Assembly: GCF_030271165.1 (NCBI RefSeq)
Contig: NZ_JASSZH010000005.1
Span: 124,001-188,000, forward strand
DNA from: Psychromicrobium xiongbiense
GTDB taxonomy: Bacteria; Actinomycetota; Actinomycetes; Actinomycetales; Micrococcaceae
Length of the DNA stretch: 64,000 nt
Direction: 5' to 3'
Part shown: positions 37,225 through 45,461 of the stretch, in pieces
Position numbering within the stretch: position 1 is the stretch's first letter
How the letters are laid out: every line of letters starts with the position of its first letter
Position numbers and translations under genes: made by a program
The notes under the pieces: model-generated
The model's input: only the letters and a program-made list of their open reading frames with translations
Told to the model about the DNA's origin: nothing
The model's database searches: none

Positions 37225-37773
37225 TCTGGATGCCGATTCGAAGAGTCGAAGCCTTGCGGTTGATGCCGTCCATCAGCTGGAAAGCCTGGGCAATTCGGTC
37301 CGTCTACTTGACCTCAACGAGACCCAGTGCCGCCATTCGACAATCGAACCATATTCGGCTCCGAAGCATTCTCTAGCGCACACGCCCTGATCCGTGAGGC
37401 TGAGAGCGTCGTTCTGGCGCTCCCTGTATACAACTGGAGCGTTGGTAGCGCCGCCAAGAATCTGATTGAGGCAACAGGAGCAACGGGCGATGACGGCAGA
37501 AAGGCCGCCTGGTTCGACAAGCTAGTGACTCTCCTCTGTGCTGGTGGACTGCCCCATTCCTACATGGCTTACGGCGCCTTGGCGATGTCAGTGATGCTGG
37601 ATTTCAAGTGCGTGGTGAACCCCTATGTCGTCTACGCCACGGAACGCGATTGGGATGACACCGGCTTGCTCAGTTCTCGACTCGGAGCGCGGCTGAGGAA
37701 GACCATGGAAGTGCATTCCGAACTTAACAACAGCCTGCGCGGCCAGCTGTACTCCTCCGACTGGGAGATCTAA
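37225..37773 (+). pseudogene. NADPH-dependent FMN reductase pseudogene
   Basis: Two frames together give one flavodoxin-like reductase. The first has SSLDADSKSRSLAVDAVHQL and NSVRLLDLNET, with no start codon before it runs into the divergent gene. The second, open from GTG 37327, has FDNRTIFGSEAF, VVLALPVYNWSVGSAAKNLI and MAYGALAMSVML. The frames meet near 37327, about one base out of register. Loss of the 5' end plus a frameshift make it non-functional; the second frame alone lacks the FMN phosphate loop. Confidence 0.75.
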
Positions 37774-37840
37774 GTCCGGATTCGCGACGGCACGAAGAAT
37801 TTTAGTGACACTCTGGACGAATATGCGTATGCTTATGTGC

Positions 37841-38362
37841 ATGCCTACAAGGAATGTCTATGTCTCAGATGCAGACCTGCCGGTGTTCGAAAGGGCGGCC
37901 GAAATTGCTGGTGCGTTGTCGACGGCGGTTGCCGCAGGATTGCGTCTCTATGTTGATCAGCAGGAGCGAGCACGGAAGAAGGGTGAAATGCGCACCGTTG
38001 AGCTTGAAGTCCAGGATGGCGCGGTGGTGATGACTAAGCGATTTATTGGTCGCAGCCTTGTCAGATACGAGATCCGGGATGGCGTTCGGATGCTTGGCTA
38101 TCGCGCCTATGCCACCGAGCGTGGCCAGATTGCGGTGCATATCAGTAATGGCCCGGACTGGGGCGCACTCGCCTCTCCCGCCGAGAATAATCCAGTCTGG
38201 GAAAATCCCAGCACCTGGAACAGCGACTGGTGGAGCACCAGCGAACGATCGTTGCGAGTCTTCCCCGATCTTGCCTCCATGGCAGGAGAGGTCCCGGATG
38301 GACTCATTGACGCTGTCCGGCAGGCGCTGGAGGGGCCAGTGGTTGAAGACCTTGATATCTGA
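37841..38362 (+). CDS. EXLDI family protein
   Basis: The 173-residue protein ends in VEDLDI, the C-terminal ExLDI signature. It begins with MPTRNVYVSDADLPVFERA followed by STAVAAGLRLYVD, an N-terminal ribbon-helix-helix-like segment seen in this actinobacterial family. The middle is beta-rich (VRYEIRDGVRMLGYRAYAT, QIAVHISNGPDWG). Its function is unknown; the N-terminus suggests DNA binding. The start ATG 37841 fits the family; a GTG frame start at 37805 adds 12 unconserved residues. It lies just upstream of the DGPF/ECF42 pair. Confidence 0.8.
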   Translation: MPTRNVYVSDADLPVFERAAEIAGALSTAVAAGLRLYVDQQERARKKGEMRTVELEVQDGAVVMTKRFIGRSLVRYEIRDGVRMLGYRAYATERGQIAVHISNGPDWGALASPAENNPVWENPSTWNSDWWSTSERSLRVFPDLASMAGEVPDGLIDAVRQALEGPVVEDLDI

Positions 38363-38369
38363 GTTGCAG

Positions 38370-38456
38370 TGTCGAGTTCCCGTGCCAGAGGCAGCACAGA
38401 AATTTCTTGCCAGAATTCCTGCGGCGGTGTCGGATGAGAGGAAAGCCGTTCGTAGT
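38370..38456 (+). promoter_or_regulatory. Candidate ECF42-type promoter elements before the DGPF gene
   Basis: ECF42 sigma factors are reported to use a -35 TGTCGA with a CGA/TC-type -10. TGTCGA occurs at 38370-38375 directly after the EXLDI gene. TGTCGG (38428-38433) is followed 17 nt later by CGTAGT (38451-38456). The second has better geometry. Both are weak on sequence alone. Confidence 0.3.
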
Positions 38457-38512
38457 ACTGATGAGCGGCCACTCATCAGGGGTGCCGCCCCAGCACAGGA
38501 GATGATCGACAG

Positions 38513-38875
38513 ATGCAATTCATGATGACCGTGATCGAGGAATTCCTGCCCGGTAATGTTCGGGAAAACCATACTGGCTCCGCCGATGCCGCTGAGATGG
38601 CCGCCATCGATGTCTTCAATGAGCAACTTCAAAAAGATGGCCATTGGGTCTTTGCCGGTGGCCTGGACTCCCCCAGCACGGCAACCGTCGTCGACAATCG
38701 GCGCGAGGGCTCGCTCGTCACCGACGGGCCATTCCTTGAGTCGAAGGAGCACCTGGGCGGATTCTGGATCATTGAAGCGCCGGATCTCGATGTCGCGCTT
38801 AAGCTCGCCGCCGAAGGGTCCAGGGCCTGTAACCGGAAAATCGAGCTCCGGCCGTTCCTGGAGCCGGAGCTCTAA
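38513..38875 (+). CDS. DGPF/YCII-related protein
   Basis: The 120-residue protein has a dimeric alpha-beta barrel fold and contains the eponymous motif in SLVTDGPFLESKEHLGGFWI. It fits the YCII-related/DGPF family in length. DGPF proteins are the usual targets and neighbours of ECF42 sigma factors; their reaction is unknown. AGGAGA precedes ATG 38513. It ends 5 nt before the sigma factor gene, so both are cotranscribed. Confidence 0.9.
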   Translation: MQFMMTVIEEFLPGNVRENHTGSADAAEMAAIDVFNEQLQKDGHWVFAGGLDSPSTATVVDNRREGSLVTDGPFLESKEHLGGFWIIEAPDLDVALKLAAEGSRACNRKIELRPFLEPEL

Positions 38876-38880
38876 GATCC

Positions 38881-40140
38881 GTGTCCGGCGCTGAAGTCAG
38901 TGAGGCGATCACTCAGGCTCACCGCCTGGAGTGGGCCCGCGTGGTTGCCTCACTGACCAGACGTTTTGGCGACCTCGATGTCGCCGAGGAAGCAGCCGCC
39001 GAAGCCTTCGCCACAGCCGTCGAACGGTGGCCCGCTGAAGGCGTTCCGCCGCGCCCCGGCGCCTGGCTGACCACCACAGCCAACCGCAAGGCCATCGACC
39101 GACTCCGGCGCGAGAATAAGCGCGATGACAAGCATCGGGAGGCAAACAGAATGTACGGCGACCCGGCATCGGAGCCACGGGGCGCGATCGACGATGATCG
39201 GCTCAGACTGATGTTCATCTGCGCTCACCCGGCGCTCGCCATGGACAGCCGCGTGGCGCTGACCCTGCGCCTGATCGGCGGTCTGAGCGTGCCGGAGATC
39301 GCGCAGGCCTTTCTGGTCCAGGAAGGTGCTCTCGCGCAGCGAATCACGCGGGCGAAGGCCAAAATCAAAGCCAACCGCATCCCCTACCGAGTCCCTGAGG
39401 CGGAGGATCTTCCTATGCGCCTCTCCGGCGTGCTGGCGGTGCTTTTTCTCATCTTCAACGAGGGCTATCTGGCCACCGGTCCTTCCAGCGATCCGTTGCG
39501 TCCGGAACTGACGGCCGAGGCGATCCGTCTCACCCGGATGCTCCGTTCCCTGCTGCCGGAAGATGGCGAAGTGGCGGGCCTTCTGGGACTGATGCTGCTG
39601 ACGGAGGCCCGCAGCGCTGCGCGGATGTCCTCACACGGGGAGCTCATTCCACTGGCCGATCAAGACCGCCAGGCGTGGAACGTGGCGATGATTGCCGAGG
39701 GACATCGGATCATCCGGGAGCGCCTGGATTCCGGAGTGGCTCCCGCACCGTATCAGATTCTGGCCGCGATCAACGCCGTTCACACCTCAGCCCGCACCAT
39801 GGGCGATACTGACTGGTGCCAGATTGTGGCGCTCTACGATCAGCTTGCCCACCTCGATCCCTCCCCCGTCGTCGCACTCAACCGGGGCATCGCCGTCGCC
39901 GAGCTGGATGGGCCTTCGGTGGGGCTGGCGCTCATCGAACCTCTCAGCACCGAACTTGCGGACTATCACCCCTATCACGCCGCTCGCGCCGACCTACTGC
40001 GCCGGGCGGGGCGGGAACGGGAGGCACGCGCCGCGTACGATGCCGCCATCGGCTTGGCGGGGAACAGCGCCGAGGTTGCCTACCTGAGCCGCCGTCGGGA
40101 TGAGCTGCACGCGCCAGCTGACGGGAAGATTCAGCCCTGA
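38881..40140 (+). CDS. ECF sigma factor of ECF42 type with C-terminal TPR-like extension
   Basis: The 419-residue protein has a sigma-2 region (EEAAAEAFATAVERWP, PGAWLTTTANRKAIDRLRRE) and sigma-4 region (LRLIGGLSVPEIAQAFLV, ALAQRITRAKAKI). A C-terminal part of about 230 residues follows, with ALNRGIAVAEL and YHAARADLLRRAGREREARA. A long helical TPR-type extension plus a DGPF partner defines ECF42. No anti-sigma factor is adjacent; the extension is thought to control activity. Start GTG 38881. Confidence 0.93.
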   Translation: MSGAEVSEAITQAHRLEWARVVASLTRRFGDLDVAEEAAAEAFATAVERWPAEGVPPRPGAWLTTTANRKAIDRLRRENKRDDKHREANRMYGDPASEPRGAIDDDRLRLMFICAHPALAMDSRVALTLRLIGGLSVPEIAQAFLVQEGALAQRITRAKAKIKANRIPYRVPEAEDLPMRLSGVLAVLFLIFNEGYLATGPSSDPLRPELTAEAIRLTRMLRSLLPEDGEVAGLLGLMLLTEARSAARMSSHGELIPLADQDRQAWNVAMIAEGHRIIRERLDSGVAPAPYQILAAINAVHTSARTMGDTDWCQIVALYDQLAHLDPSPVVALNRGIAVAELDGPSVGLALIEPLSTELADYHPYHAARADLLRRAGREREARAAYDAAIGLAGNSAEVAYLSRRRDELHAPADGKIQP

Positions 40141-40685
40141 AGACCTGCCTCTCCCCCATGACGGATCCAGAGGTCAAGGATTTCTCCGGCCACGGCGTCG
40201 GCAGATCTGTCGGATGAGTCCAGAACCATATCATCCAGCGCGGTCTCCACCAGAAGGCCCTCCAGTTCCGTGGTGCGATGCAGGTGCCATTCGAGCCCCT
40301 GCGGATCATCCTGGTGGCGGGCAGCCAGCCGCGCCCGCCGAACAGCTTCTCGGGCAGTGATCCGGCAGATCAGCAGCGGCCTGCCGCCCAGAGCCTGGCG
40401 GTAGCGCTCGATCTCCGCCGGATCCTCGATGACGCCCGCCAGTACGAAGGTGTCGATGCCTGCCAGGGCATAGTTGGCAGCCATCACCTTCAGGTTGGCC
40501 AGCTCCAGTTCATGACCGAATCGGTCACCCAGGGGTGCGGGCCAGGCCCGCCGGATGGCATCCAGATCGACGATGGCGTGGGCGATCCCGCGTTGTTTGA
40601 GGGCATCACCCAGGCGGTCGGCCACGGTGGTTTTACCTGCACCCACGGTGCCATTGAGGAAAATGCCTCCCAGTGAATCGACCAT
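40131..40685 (-). CDS. P-loop nucleoside/adenylylsulfate kinase-like protein
   Basis: The 184-residue protein has Walker A in IFLNGTVGAGKTTVADRLG and an Asp region VDLDAIRRAWPAP. A lid-like RITAREAVRRARLAARHQ and an acidic C-terminus follow. It resembles small kinases of the APS kinase/shikimate kinase-like group; the substrate is unknown. It converges with the ECF42 gene and overlaps it by 10 nt. It is 45 nt downstream of a second P-loop gene on the same strand. Confidence 0.82.
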   Translation of the reverse strand: MVDSLGGIFLNGTVGAGKTTVADRLGDALKQRGIAHAIVDLDAIRRAWPAPLGDRFGHELELANLKVMAANYALAGIDTFVLAGVIEDPAEIERYRQALGGRPLLICRITAREAVRRARLAARHQDDPQGLEWHLHRTTELEGLLVETALDDMVLDSSDRSADAVAGEILDLWIRHGGEAGLQG

Positions 40686-40730
40686 CCCGACATCCTAGTC
40701 AAGCCGGGCACTGCACCAATGCACAGTGGC

Positions 40731-41252
40731 TTAGAGCTTCACTGCATCTGCAATCTGCCGGGCGACCTGAGCCGGAGTGAGGTGCGTGGTGTCGATGACT
40801 TCCGCTTCATCATGGAGCCAGGTGCGACTTGCCTCTGCGTAGGGCTCAAGATACTTGAGACGGAAGGCGGAGATGCCCAGAACGGCATCCTCGGTGATGC
40901 GGCGGCGCAGGGTGTCCTGGTCAGCGTGGAGAACGAAATGCCTGACCGGGATGGAATAGTGCGCCAGGCCAGCACTGATTTCGCGCCAGTAGTCCTCCAC
41001 CAGAACGCTCATCGGCATGACCAGAGTGCCCCCGGTGTAGGCGAGGACGCGATGAGCGGTCTCCACAACGAGCTGTCGCCACGGCAGCCAGTGCTGAAAA
41101 TTGTCGGTCTGGGGCAGCCCTGGACTGATATCCATCAGTGTCTCTCCCACCTTCTCGGCATCAAGCACCCGCGAATGAGGAATCAACTGCTGCACGAGTG
41201 CACTCGTCGTCGTTTTGCCTACGCCGTGGGTGCCGTTGAGCCAGACGATCAT
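40731..41252 (-). CDS. TmrB-like P-loop protein
   Basis: The 173-residue protein starts MIVWLNGTHGVGKTTTSALV, then SRVLDAEKVGETLMDI, FQHWLPWRQLVVE, TLVMPMSVLVEDYWREI and HFVLHADQDTLRRRI. This order closely follows Bacillus TmrB, an ATP-binding tunicamycin resistance protein, although this one is a little shorter. A role in resistance is inferred from similarity only. ATG 41252 overlaps the stop of the preceding oxidase gene (ATGA), so both are translationally coupled. Confidence 0.82.
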   Translation of the reverse strand: MIVWLNGTHGVGKTTTSALVQQLIPHSRVLDAEKVGETLMDISPGLPQTDNFQHWLPWRQLVVETAHRVLAYTGGTLVMPMSVLVEDYWREISAGLAHYSIPVRHFVLHADQDTLRRRITEDAVLGISAFRLKYLEPYAEASRTWLHDEAEVIDTTHLTPAQVARQIADAVKL

Positions 41253-42352
41253 AGGAGGCAACGCGCGCACGGAGTCGAATCGTGGCTGGTGGAAGCAGGC
41301 CACAGAAGATCTGGTGTGAGTTCGCGGATGGAATCGACGCCGATGGCGGCCAGGACGACGCCGAGGTCCTCAGTCAGCTGCTCGAGGACCTGCGTCGCGC
41401 CCTGCTCGCCTCCAACGGACAGTCCCCAGAGCAAGGGGCGGCCGACGAAAACCGCCTGGGCACCCATGGCCAGTGCAGTTGCCGCATGGTCGCCGGAGCG
41501 AATACCGCTGTCCACGTATACTTCGCACTCGCCGCCAACGGCCTGTACGACCTCGGGCAATGCCTGGATTGAGGTGACTGACTTACCGAGTCGACGCCCC
41601 CCGTGAGTGGAGACCACGATGCCGGAGGCACCTGCGTCCACAGCCCTGCGGGCATCGTCTGCACGCAAAATTCCTTTGACGACGACGTCTAACCCGGCAC
41701 GTTCCCGTAGGTTGCTGATCACCTCCAGACTGAGATCTGTTGCACCGTTGGTGGCGTCCTCGGGAAGGCCTGCGAGGTCCTCTTGCAACAGGTTGGCCAG
41801 GCGTGCTTTTCGTGGCGACTCCGGCCACAGTTGCGGGTCGATCATGAGTTTGCTCGCTGCCAGTCGCGTGGTGTCAACCGTGAGAATCAGAGCCTTCGCT
41901 CCTGCCACTGCGGCCCGCTCAACCAGTGCATTGGACAGGCCCCTGTCTTTCATCACGTAGACCTGAAACCACCAAGGAACACCCTCAGCTGCAATCTGCT
42001 CGAAAGGGATGGCGGTGTTAGTCGAAACGCCCAGTAATGATCCGACTCGACGGACAGCGCGGGCGGTGGCGATTTCGCCCAGCGGTGTGGCTGCATTTTG
42101 CTGGGCCATGGGTGCAGCAAGAATCGGAGTTTGAAGCGGCACTCCGAGCACCGATGTGTTTGTCAGGCGCGATGACCAGCCGGTGAGTACCCTGGGGCGG
42201 AATCGCACTGCGTCCCATTGGGCTGCTGCATCCCGTACCGCTTCACTGTCGTCTGCGGCAGCAGAAAAGTATCCGTAAACGTAGTCCGGCAGAATTGCCT
42301 GGGCCTCCTGTTCCATTGCATCCCGTCGAGCTCGCTCACCACTGAACTCCAT
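41249..42352 (-). CDS. FMN-dependent alpha-hydroxy-acid oxidising protein (lactate oxidase/monooxygenase-like)
   Basis: The 367-residue TIM-barrel flavoprotein has PDYVYGYFSAAADD, LAAPMAQQNAATP and WWFQVYVMKDRGLS. The FMN Lys is in DVVVKGILRADDARRAVDAG. The active-site His-Arg pair is in VSTHGGRRLG, where the family usually has SNHGGR. Members oxidise lactate, glycolate or mandelate. ATG 42352 follows AAGGAG; the longer frame start has no ribosome-binding site. It is coupled to the TmrB-like gene. Confidence 0.9.
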   Translation of the reverse strand: MEFSGERARRDAMEQEAQAILPDYVYGYFSAAADDSEAVRDAAAQWDAVRFRPRVLTGWSSRLTNTSVLGVPLQTPILAAPMAQQNAATPLGEIATARAVRRVGSLLGVSTNTAIPFEQIAAEGVPWWFQVYVMKDRGLSNALVERAAVAGAKALILTVDTTRLAASKLMIDPQLWPESPRKARLANLLQEDLAGLPEDATNGATDLSLEVISNLRERAGLDVVVKGILRADDARRAVDAGASGIVVSTHGGRRLGKSVTSIQALPEVVQAVGGECEVYVDSGIRSGDHAATALAMGAQAVFVGRPLLWGLSVGGEQGATQVLEQLTEDLGVVLAAIGVDSIRELTPDLLWPASTSHDSTPCARCLL

Positions 42353-42396
42353 GGCTCTCCTTGCTTGTTGCGTCCTGTTTGTCATCATTCCGCAAT

Positions 42397-43101
42397 TCAC
42401 GCGCGGGAAATTCCATTGGGCGGCCCAGTCTTAGAGCGACTCATCCCGAGCAGCAGATGAATGGCGTCTGAACAATCTGAGGCCACCAAGGTCGGTGCGA
42501 ATGACGCGTGCTGCCAGGTCCGGCCGCGGTCAACCCAGATGCTCGGCAACCCCAGCAAGTACGCGCCCTGGATGTCTGCCTCCGCCGAATCTCCGATCAT
42601 CCAGGCGTCGCTCAGTGACCAGCCAGCCACTTCCGCCGCAGCCTGGAAAATACGGGGGTCCGGTTTCATCACACCCGCTGCTTCAGAGATGACCCAGCCA
42701 GCCACTTCGGCATCGAGCCCTGTCACACGAAGTTTCCGCTCCTGCTGTTGGACGGCCCCGTTGGTGACTACAAAGGGAACCCAACCGGCATCCCTGGCTG
42801 CGCGCAAAGCCTCCGGGATCCGGGCATCCACGATCAGCCGGTCCGCCATGCCTTGGCGCAAGTCCTGCTCAAGCTGGCCCAGCGCCAGCGGACTCAGGCC
42901 AAACCGCTCCCCCATGAGTTGCAGGAGTCGATCCCGTGATTCGTAGCCATCCCGATCGGCATCCACCAGCCACTCGATCTCCGCCTCGCTCCCCGCCCCG
43001 TGGACGCCGACGAAGTCTTCGGCCCAGCGACGAAACGCTGCCGCACGATCGACCAGCGTGTTGTCCAGATCCAGGAGAAGCAAAGGCACAGGTCTGAGCA
43101 T
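42397..43101 (-). CDS. HAD family hydrolase
   Basis: The 234-residue protein has HAD motif I in LLLLDLDNTLVDRAAAFRRW, motif II in PFVVTNGAVQQQ, motif III Lys in EAAGVMKPDPRIF and motif IV in AWMIGDSAEADIQGA. It has a helical cap of the haloacid dehalogenase/phosphoglycolate phosphatase kind. The substrate is unknown. ATG 43101 agrees with the start of motif I at residue 8. It lies 44 nt upstream of the hydroxy-acid oxidase gene and is probably in the same transcript. Confidence 0.88.
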   Translation of the reverse strand: MLRPVPLLLLDLDNTLVDRAAAFRRWAEDFVGVHGAGSEAEIEWLVDADRDGYESRDRLLQLMGERFGLSPLALGQLEQDLRQGMADRLIVDARIPEALRAARDAGWVPFVVTNGAVQQQERKLRVTGLDAEVAGWVISEAAGVMKPDPRIFQAAAEVAGWSLSDAWMIGDSAEADIQGAYLLGLPSIWVDRGRTWQHASFAPTLVASDCSDAIHLLLGMSRSKTGPPNGISRA

Positions 43102-43183
43102 AGTGATCCGGCACCCCGGTGGTCCCACTCTGGCCGTCGTTGTGAGATATTCTTCAGGTTCGCTGATCTCTGGAGGAGCCAAC

Positions 43184-43771
43184 GTGACGCAGGCGTTCAT
43201 GACCGACCCGGCGCTGCTGGCCTCTCTGGAAGGGCGCCAGTTCATCGTGCTGCGCCCGCGGGCTGCCGTGATGGACCTCTACCTCGAGGCCCAGGATGCG
43301 GCTCGAACCATCCTTCCTCCTGTGGTGACCTATCCGAACACCGGACACGTCACTCTGCGCGGATTTGCCGAACCGGAGCGAGTGGAAGATCTGAAACAGG
43401 CAGCCCGCGAATGGGCGGCTGAGCAAGCTCCGATTGACCTGGCCGTCGCCGCCATCGACGGATTTCCGCCGCCGTTCAGGATTGTGGTCCTTCGTCTTGC
43501 ACGGACTCCATCGCTGCTGGCTGCCTACTCTGGGCTGACCGAGACGCTCAATGCCACCGACTTCACCCGGGTGGGTGAACTGAGCCTGGAGGACTGGGTC
43601 TTCCATCTCTCGGTGGCCTATGGCGCAGAACTCAGTGATGATGAATGGCAAGCGGCCCATGATTCCTTGACCCGGGTGCTTCCCCTTCTCCTCCAGGAGA
43701 CGGTGTCAGATCTGGAATTTGTCTGGTTTGATGGCGGCGAGCATCGTGAGGTCATTCCGCTCGGCGGGTAG
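43184..43771 (+). CDS. 2'-5' RNA ligase/cyclic phosphodiesterase superfamily protein
   Basis: The 195-residue protein belongs to the 2H fold. The first H-x-T/S is NTGHVTLRGF. The second is VFHLSVAYGAELSD, where the motif reads HLS. Family members hydrolyse 2',3'-cyclic phosphates or nucleotide cyclic phosphates. The start GTG 43184 has CTGGAGGAGCC in front; ATG 43199 is an alternative. It is divergent from the HAD gene and 40 nt from the Nudix gene downstream. Confidence 0.78.
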   Translation: MTQAFMTDPALLASLEGRQFIVLRPRAAVMDLYLEAQDAARTILPPVVTYPNTGHVTLRGFAEPERVEDLKQAAREWAAEQAPIDLAVAAIDGFPPPFRIVVLRLARTPSLLAAYSGLTETLNATDFTRVGELSLEDWVFHLSVAYGAELSDDEWQAAHDSLTRVLPLLLQETVSDLEFVWFDGGEHREVIPLGG

Positions 43772-43811
43772 CACTCCCCTTTCGACGCCTGCGGTGTGGA
43801 ATGCTCGAACC

Positions 43812-44381
43812 ATGTCTAATGACGCCTTGATGGAGAAGAAATGGCTCTCCACCAGCAAGCGTACGTCCTACCGAGGGCGCATGCTGGTGACCGAGCACGC
43901 GGTGGTGTTGCCGGACGGCTCAACCGCGGCATATGAGGTGGATGAAAGCATCCCCTTCGCCGCTGCGACTCTGGTCTACGACGGCCAGCAGGTGCTGCTG
44001 ACCCGCCAGTACCGGTACCCGATCGACCGGTGGATCTTTGATCTGCCCGGCGGCGCTGGCGATGCAGGTGAGGAACCGGCTGCGGCAGCACGGCGAGAGC
44101 TTGAAGAGGAACTGGGCCTTGTTGCCCACAATCTGCAGCTACTGCACACTTTCTACGTCAACCCTGGGCGTGTCGCCTGGCCGGTGCACGTCTTTGGCTG
44201 CACCACCACCTCGCAAGGAACGGCGTCCCTTGATGACCCGGCGGAGCAGGTGCGGCTGGTCCGGATGCCGCTGCGGCACCTTGATGAACTCATCGTGGCC
44301 GGGGACATTGTTGACCCAACGCTCCTGATCGCGCGCACGATGGCGGCCGCCAAGGGGTTGCTGCCGGCGCTCGGCGGGTAG
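43812..44381 (+). CDS. Nudix hydrolase (ADP-ribose pyrophosphatase-like)
   Basis: The 189-residue protein has the Nudix box GGAGDAGEEPAAAARRELEE followed by ELGL, with the metal Glu residues intact. The entry PFAAATLVYDGQQVLLTRQY then RYPIDRWIFDLPGG is typical of ADP-ribose pyrophosphatases (NudF-like). ATG 43812 was chosen at the start of family similarity, KWLSTSKRTSYRGRML. It probably forms a two-gene unit with the 2H protein. Confidence 0.9.
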   Translation: MSNDALMEKKWLSTSKRTSYRGRMLVTEHAVVLPDGSTAAYEVDESIPFAAATLVYDGQQVLLTRQYRYPIDRWIFDLPGGAGDAGEEPAAAARRELEEELGLVAHNLQLLHTFYVNPGRVAWPVHVFGCTTTSQGTASLDDPAEQVRLVRMPLRHLDELIVAGDIVDPTLLIARTMAAAKGLLPALGG

Positions 44382-44411
44382 CCGGGTGTCCGGGCAGGCC
44401 CGGAAAGAACA

Positions 44412-44610
44412 TCAGACGCTCACCGGGTAATTGAGATCCAGCTCGTCCGCGGGCAAGCCTCTGATACCCCAGTTTTCACGCGGCGTCTCGGTGATAGTGA
44501 TCTCGATGTCCTGAACCGAAATGCCGAGCCCGGAAATATTCGCCATGAGTCTGCGCCGGAATTCTCGGGCGCAATACCTGGGCGTGACCGTAGACAACAA
44601 TTTGAGCCAT
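44412..44610 (-). pseudogene. Tautomerase family pseudogene with internal deletion
   Basis: ATG 44610 gives MAQIVVYGHAQ, a tautomerase N-terminus. A frame change then leads into CAREFRRRLMANISGLGIS and ITITETPRENWGIRG, LNYPVSV, which is a C-terminus of the longer Tautomerase_2-type proteins. About 70 residues between the two ends are missing. The remnant of about 66 codons is therefore both deleted and frameshifted. Confidence 0.72.
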
Positions 44611-44678
44611 AGCTCATTCTGGCATCAACCGCCGCACTGCGGGCACCTACCATAGGGCCTTCCTGATACGGTTCCTGG

Positions 44679-45461
44679 ATGAACCCTCAGGGCAGTTCCC
44701 AGGAAGAGGCGACCCAGGACGAAACCGAGCTTCCCGGCGGAAACTCCACCATCGTGACCCGTCGAGGCGACACCGTGCGCCGCGAGGCCGGACCGTGGAC
44801 ACCTGCGGTTCACCGCCTGCTAAGCAGGCTCCGTGACGCCGGTCTGAGTGAGACCCCGGTGCCACTCGGTCTGGATGAGCAGGGTCGCGAGGTCCTCAGT
44901 TACCTGCCGGGCGTCGTCGGGCATTACCCGCTACCGGACTGGCTCTGGGAACCCCGGATTCTCCGGGAAGCAGGTGCGCTCCTGCGCCGCGTCCACGACG
45001 CAAGTGTGCCGCTGCTGGAAGAGATGCGGGACGAACCCGTGCTCTGGCAAAGCCCTGTCCATGAGCCGGTGGAAGTCATCTGCCATAACGACGTTGCGAG
45101 TTACAACATGGTGTTCCAAGACGGGCATCTGGTGGGCCTGATCGACTTTGACACTGCCTCTCCCGGGCCGCGCCTCTGGGATCTGGCCTATCTGGCTTAC
45201 CGCTTGGTGCCATGGGTCGAGGATGCAGGCCCAGCGGCGCCCTCTGCTGGCCAACGCATGGCCCGGCTGAATGAGCTTCTGAACAGTTACGGCGTGCCTT
45301 ATGAACGGGACGATGTTCTTCGAATGATGGCGCTGCGGTTGGACGACCTGGCCCGGTTCACCGACGGGCGTGCTGCCGCCACAGGACGACCCGAGTTCCT
45401 CGATCATGCGTTGATCTACCGGCGGGACCGGTCGGCCATCCTCCATCAGTTGGGCGCCTGA
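44679..45461 (+). CDS. Phosphotransferase (aminoglycoside phosphotransferase/choline kinase fold)
   Basis: The 260-residue kinase-like protein has the catalytic loop VEVICHNDVASYNMVFQDG with the His-Asn-Asp motif, and the metal-binding GLIDFDTASPGPRLWDLAYL. The N-lobe is short (GNSTIVTRRGDTVRREAGPW). The substrate is unknown; a resistance role is not implied. It converges with the AraC gene, overlapping it by 16 nt. Start ATG 44679. Confidence 0.85.
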   Translation: MNPQGSSQEEATQDETELPGGNSTIVTRRGDTVRREAGPWTPAVHRLLSRLRDAGLSETPVPLGLDEQGREVLSYLPGVVGHYPLPDWLWEPRILREAGALLRRVHDASVPLLEEMRDEPVLWQSPVHEPVEVICHNDVASYNMVFQDGHLVGLIDFDTASPGPRLWDLAYLAYRLVPWVEDAGPAAPSAGQRMARLNELLNSYGVPYERDDVLRMMALRLDDLARFTDGRAAATGRPEFLDHALIYRRDRSAILHQLGA

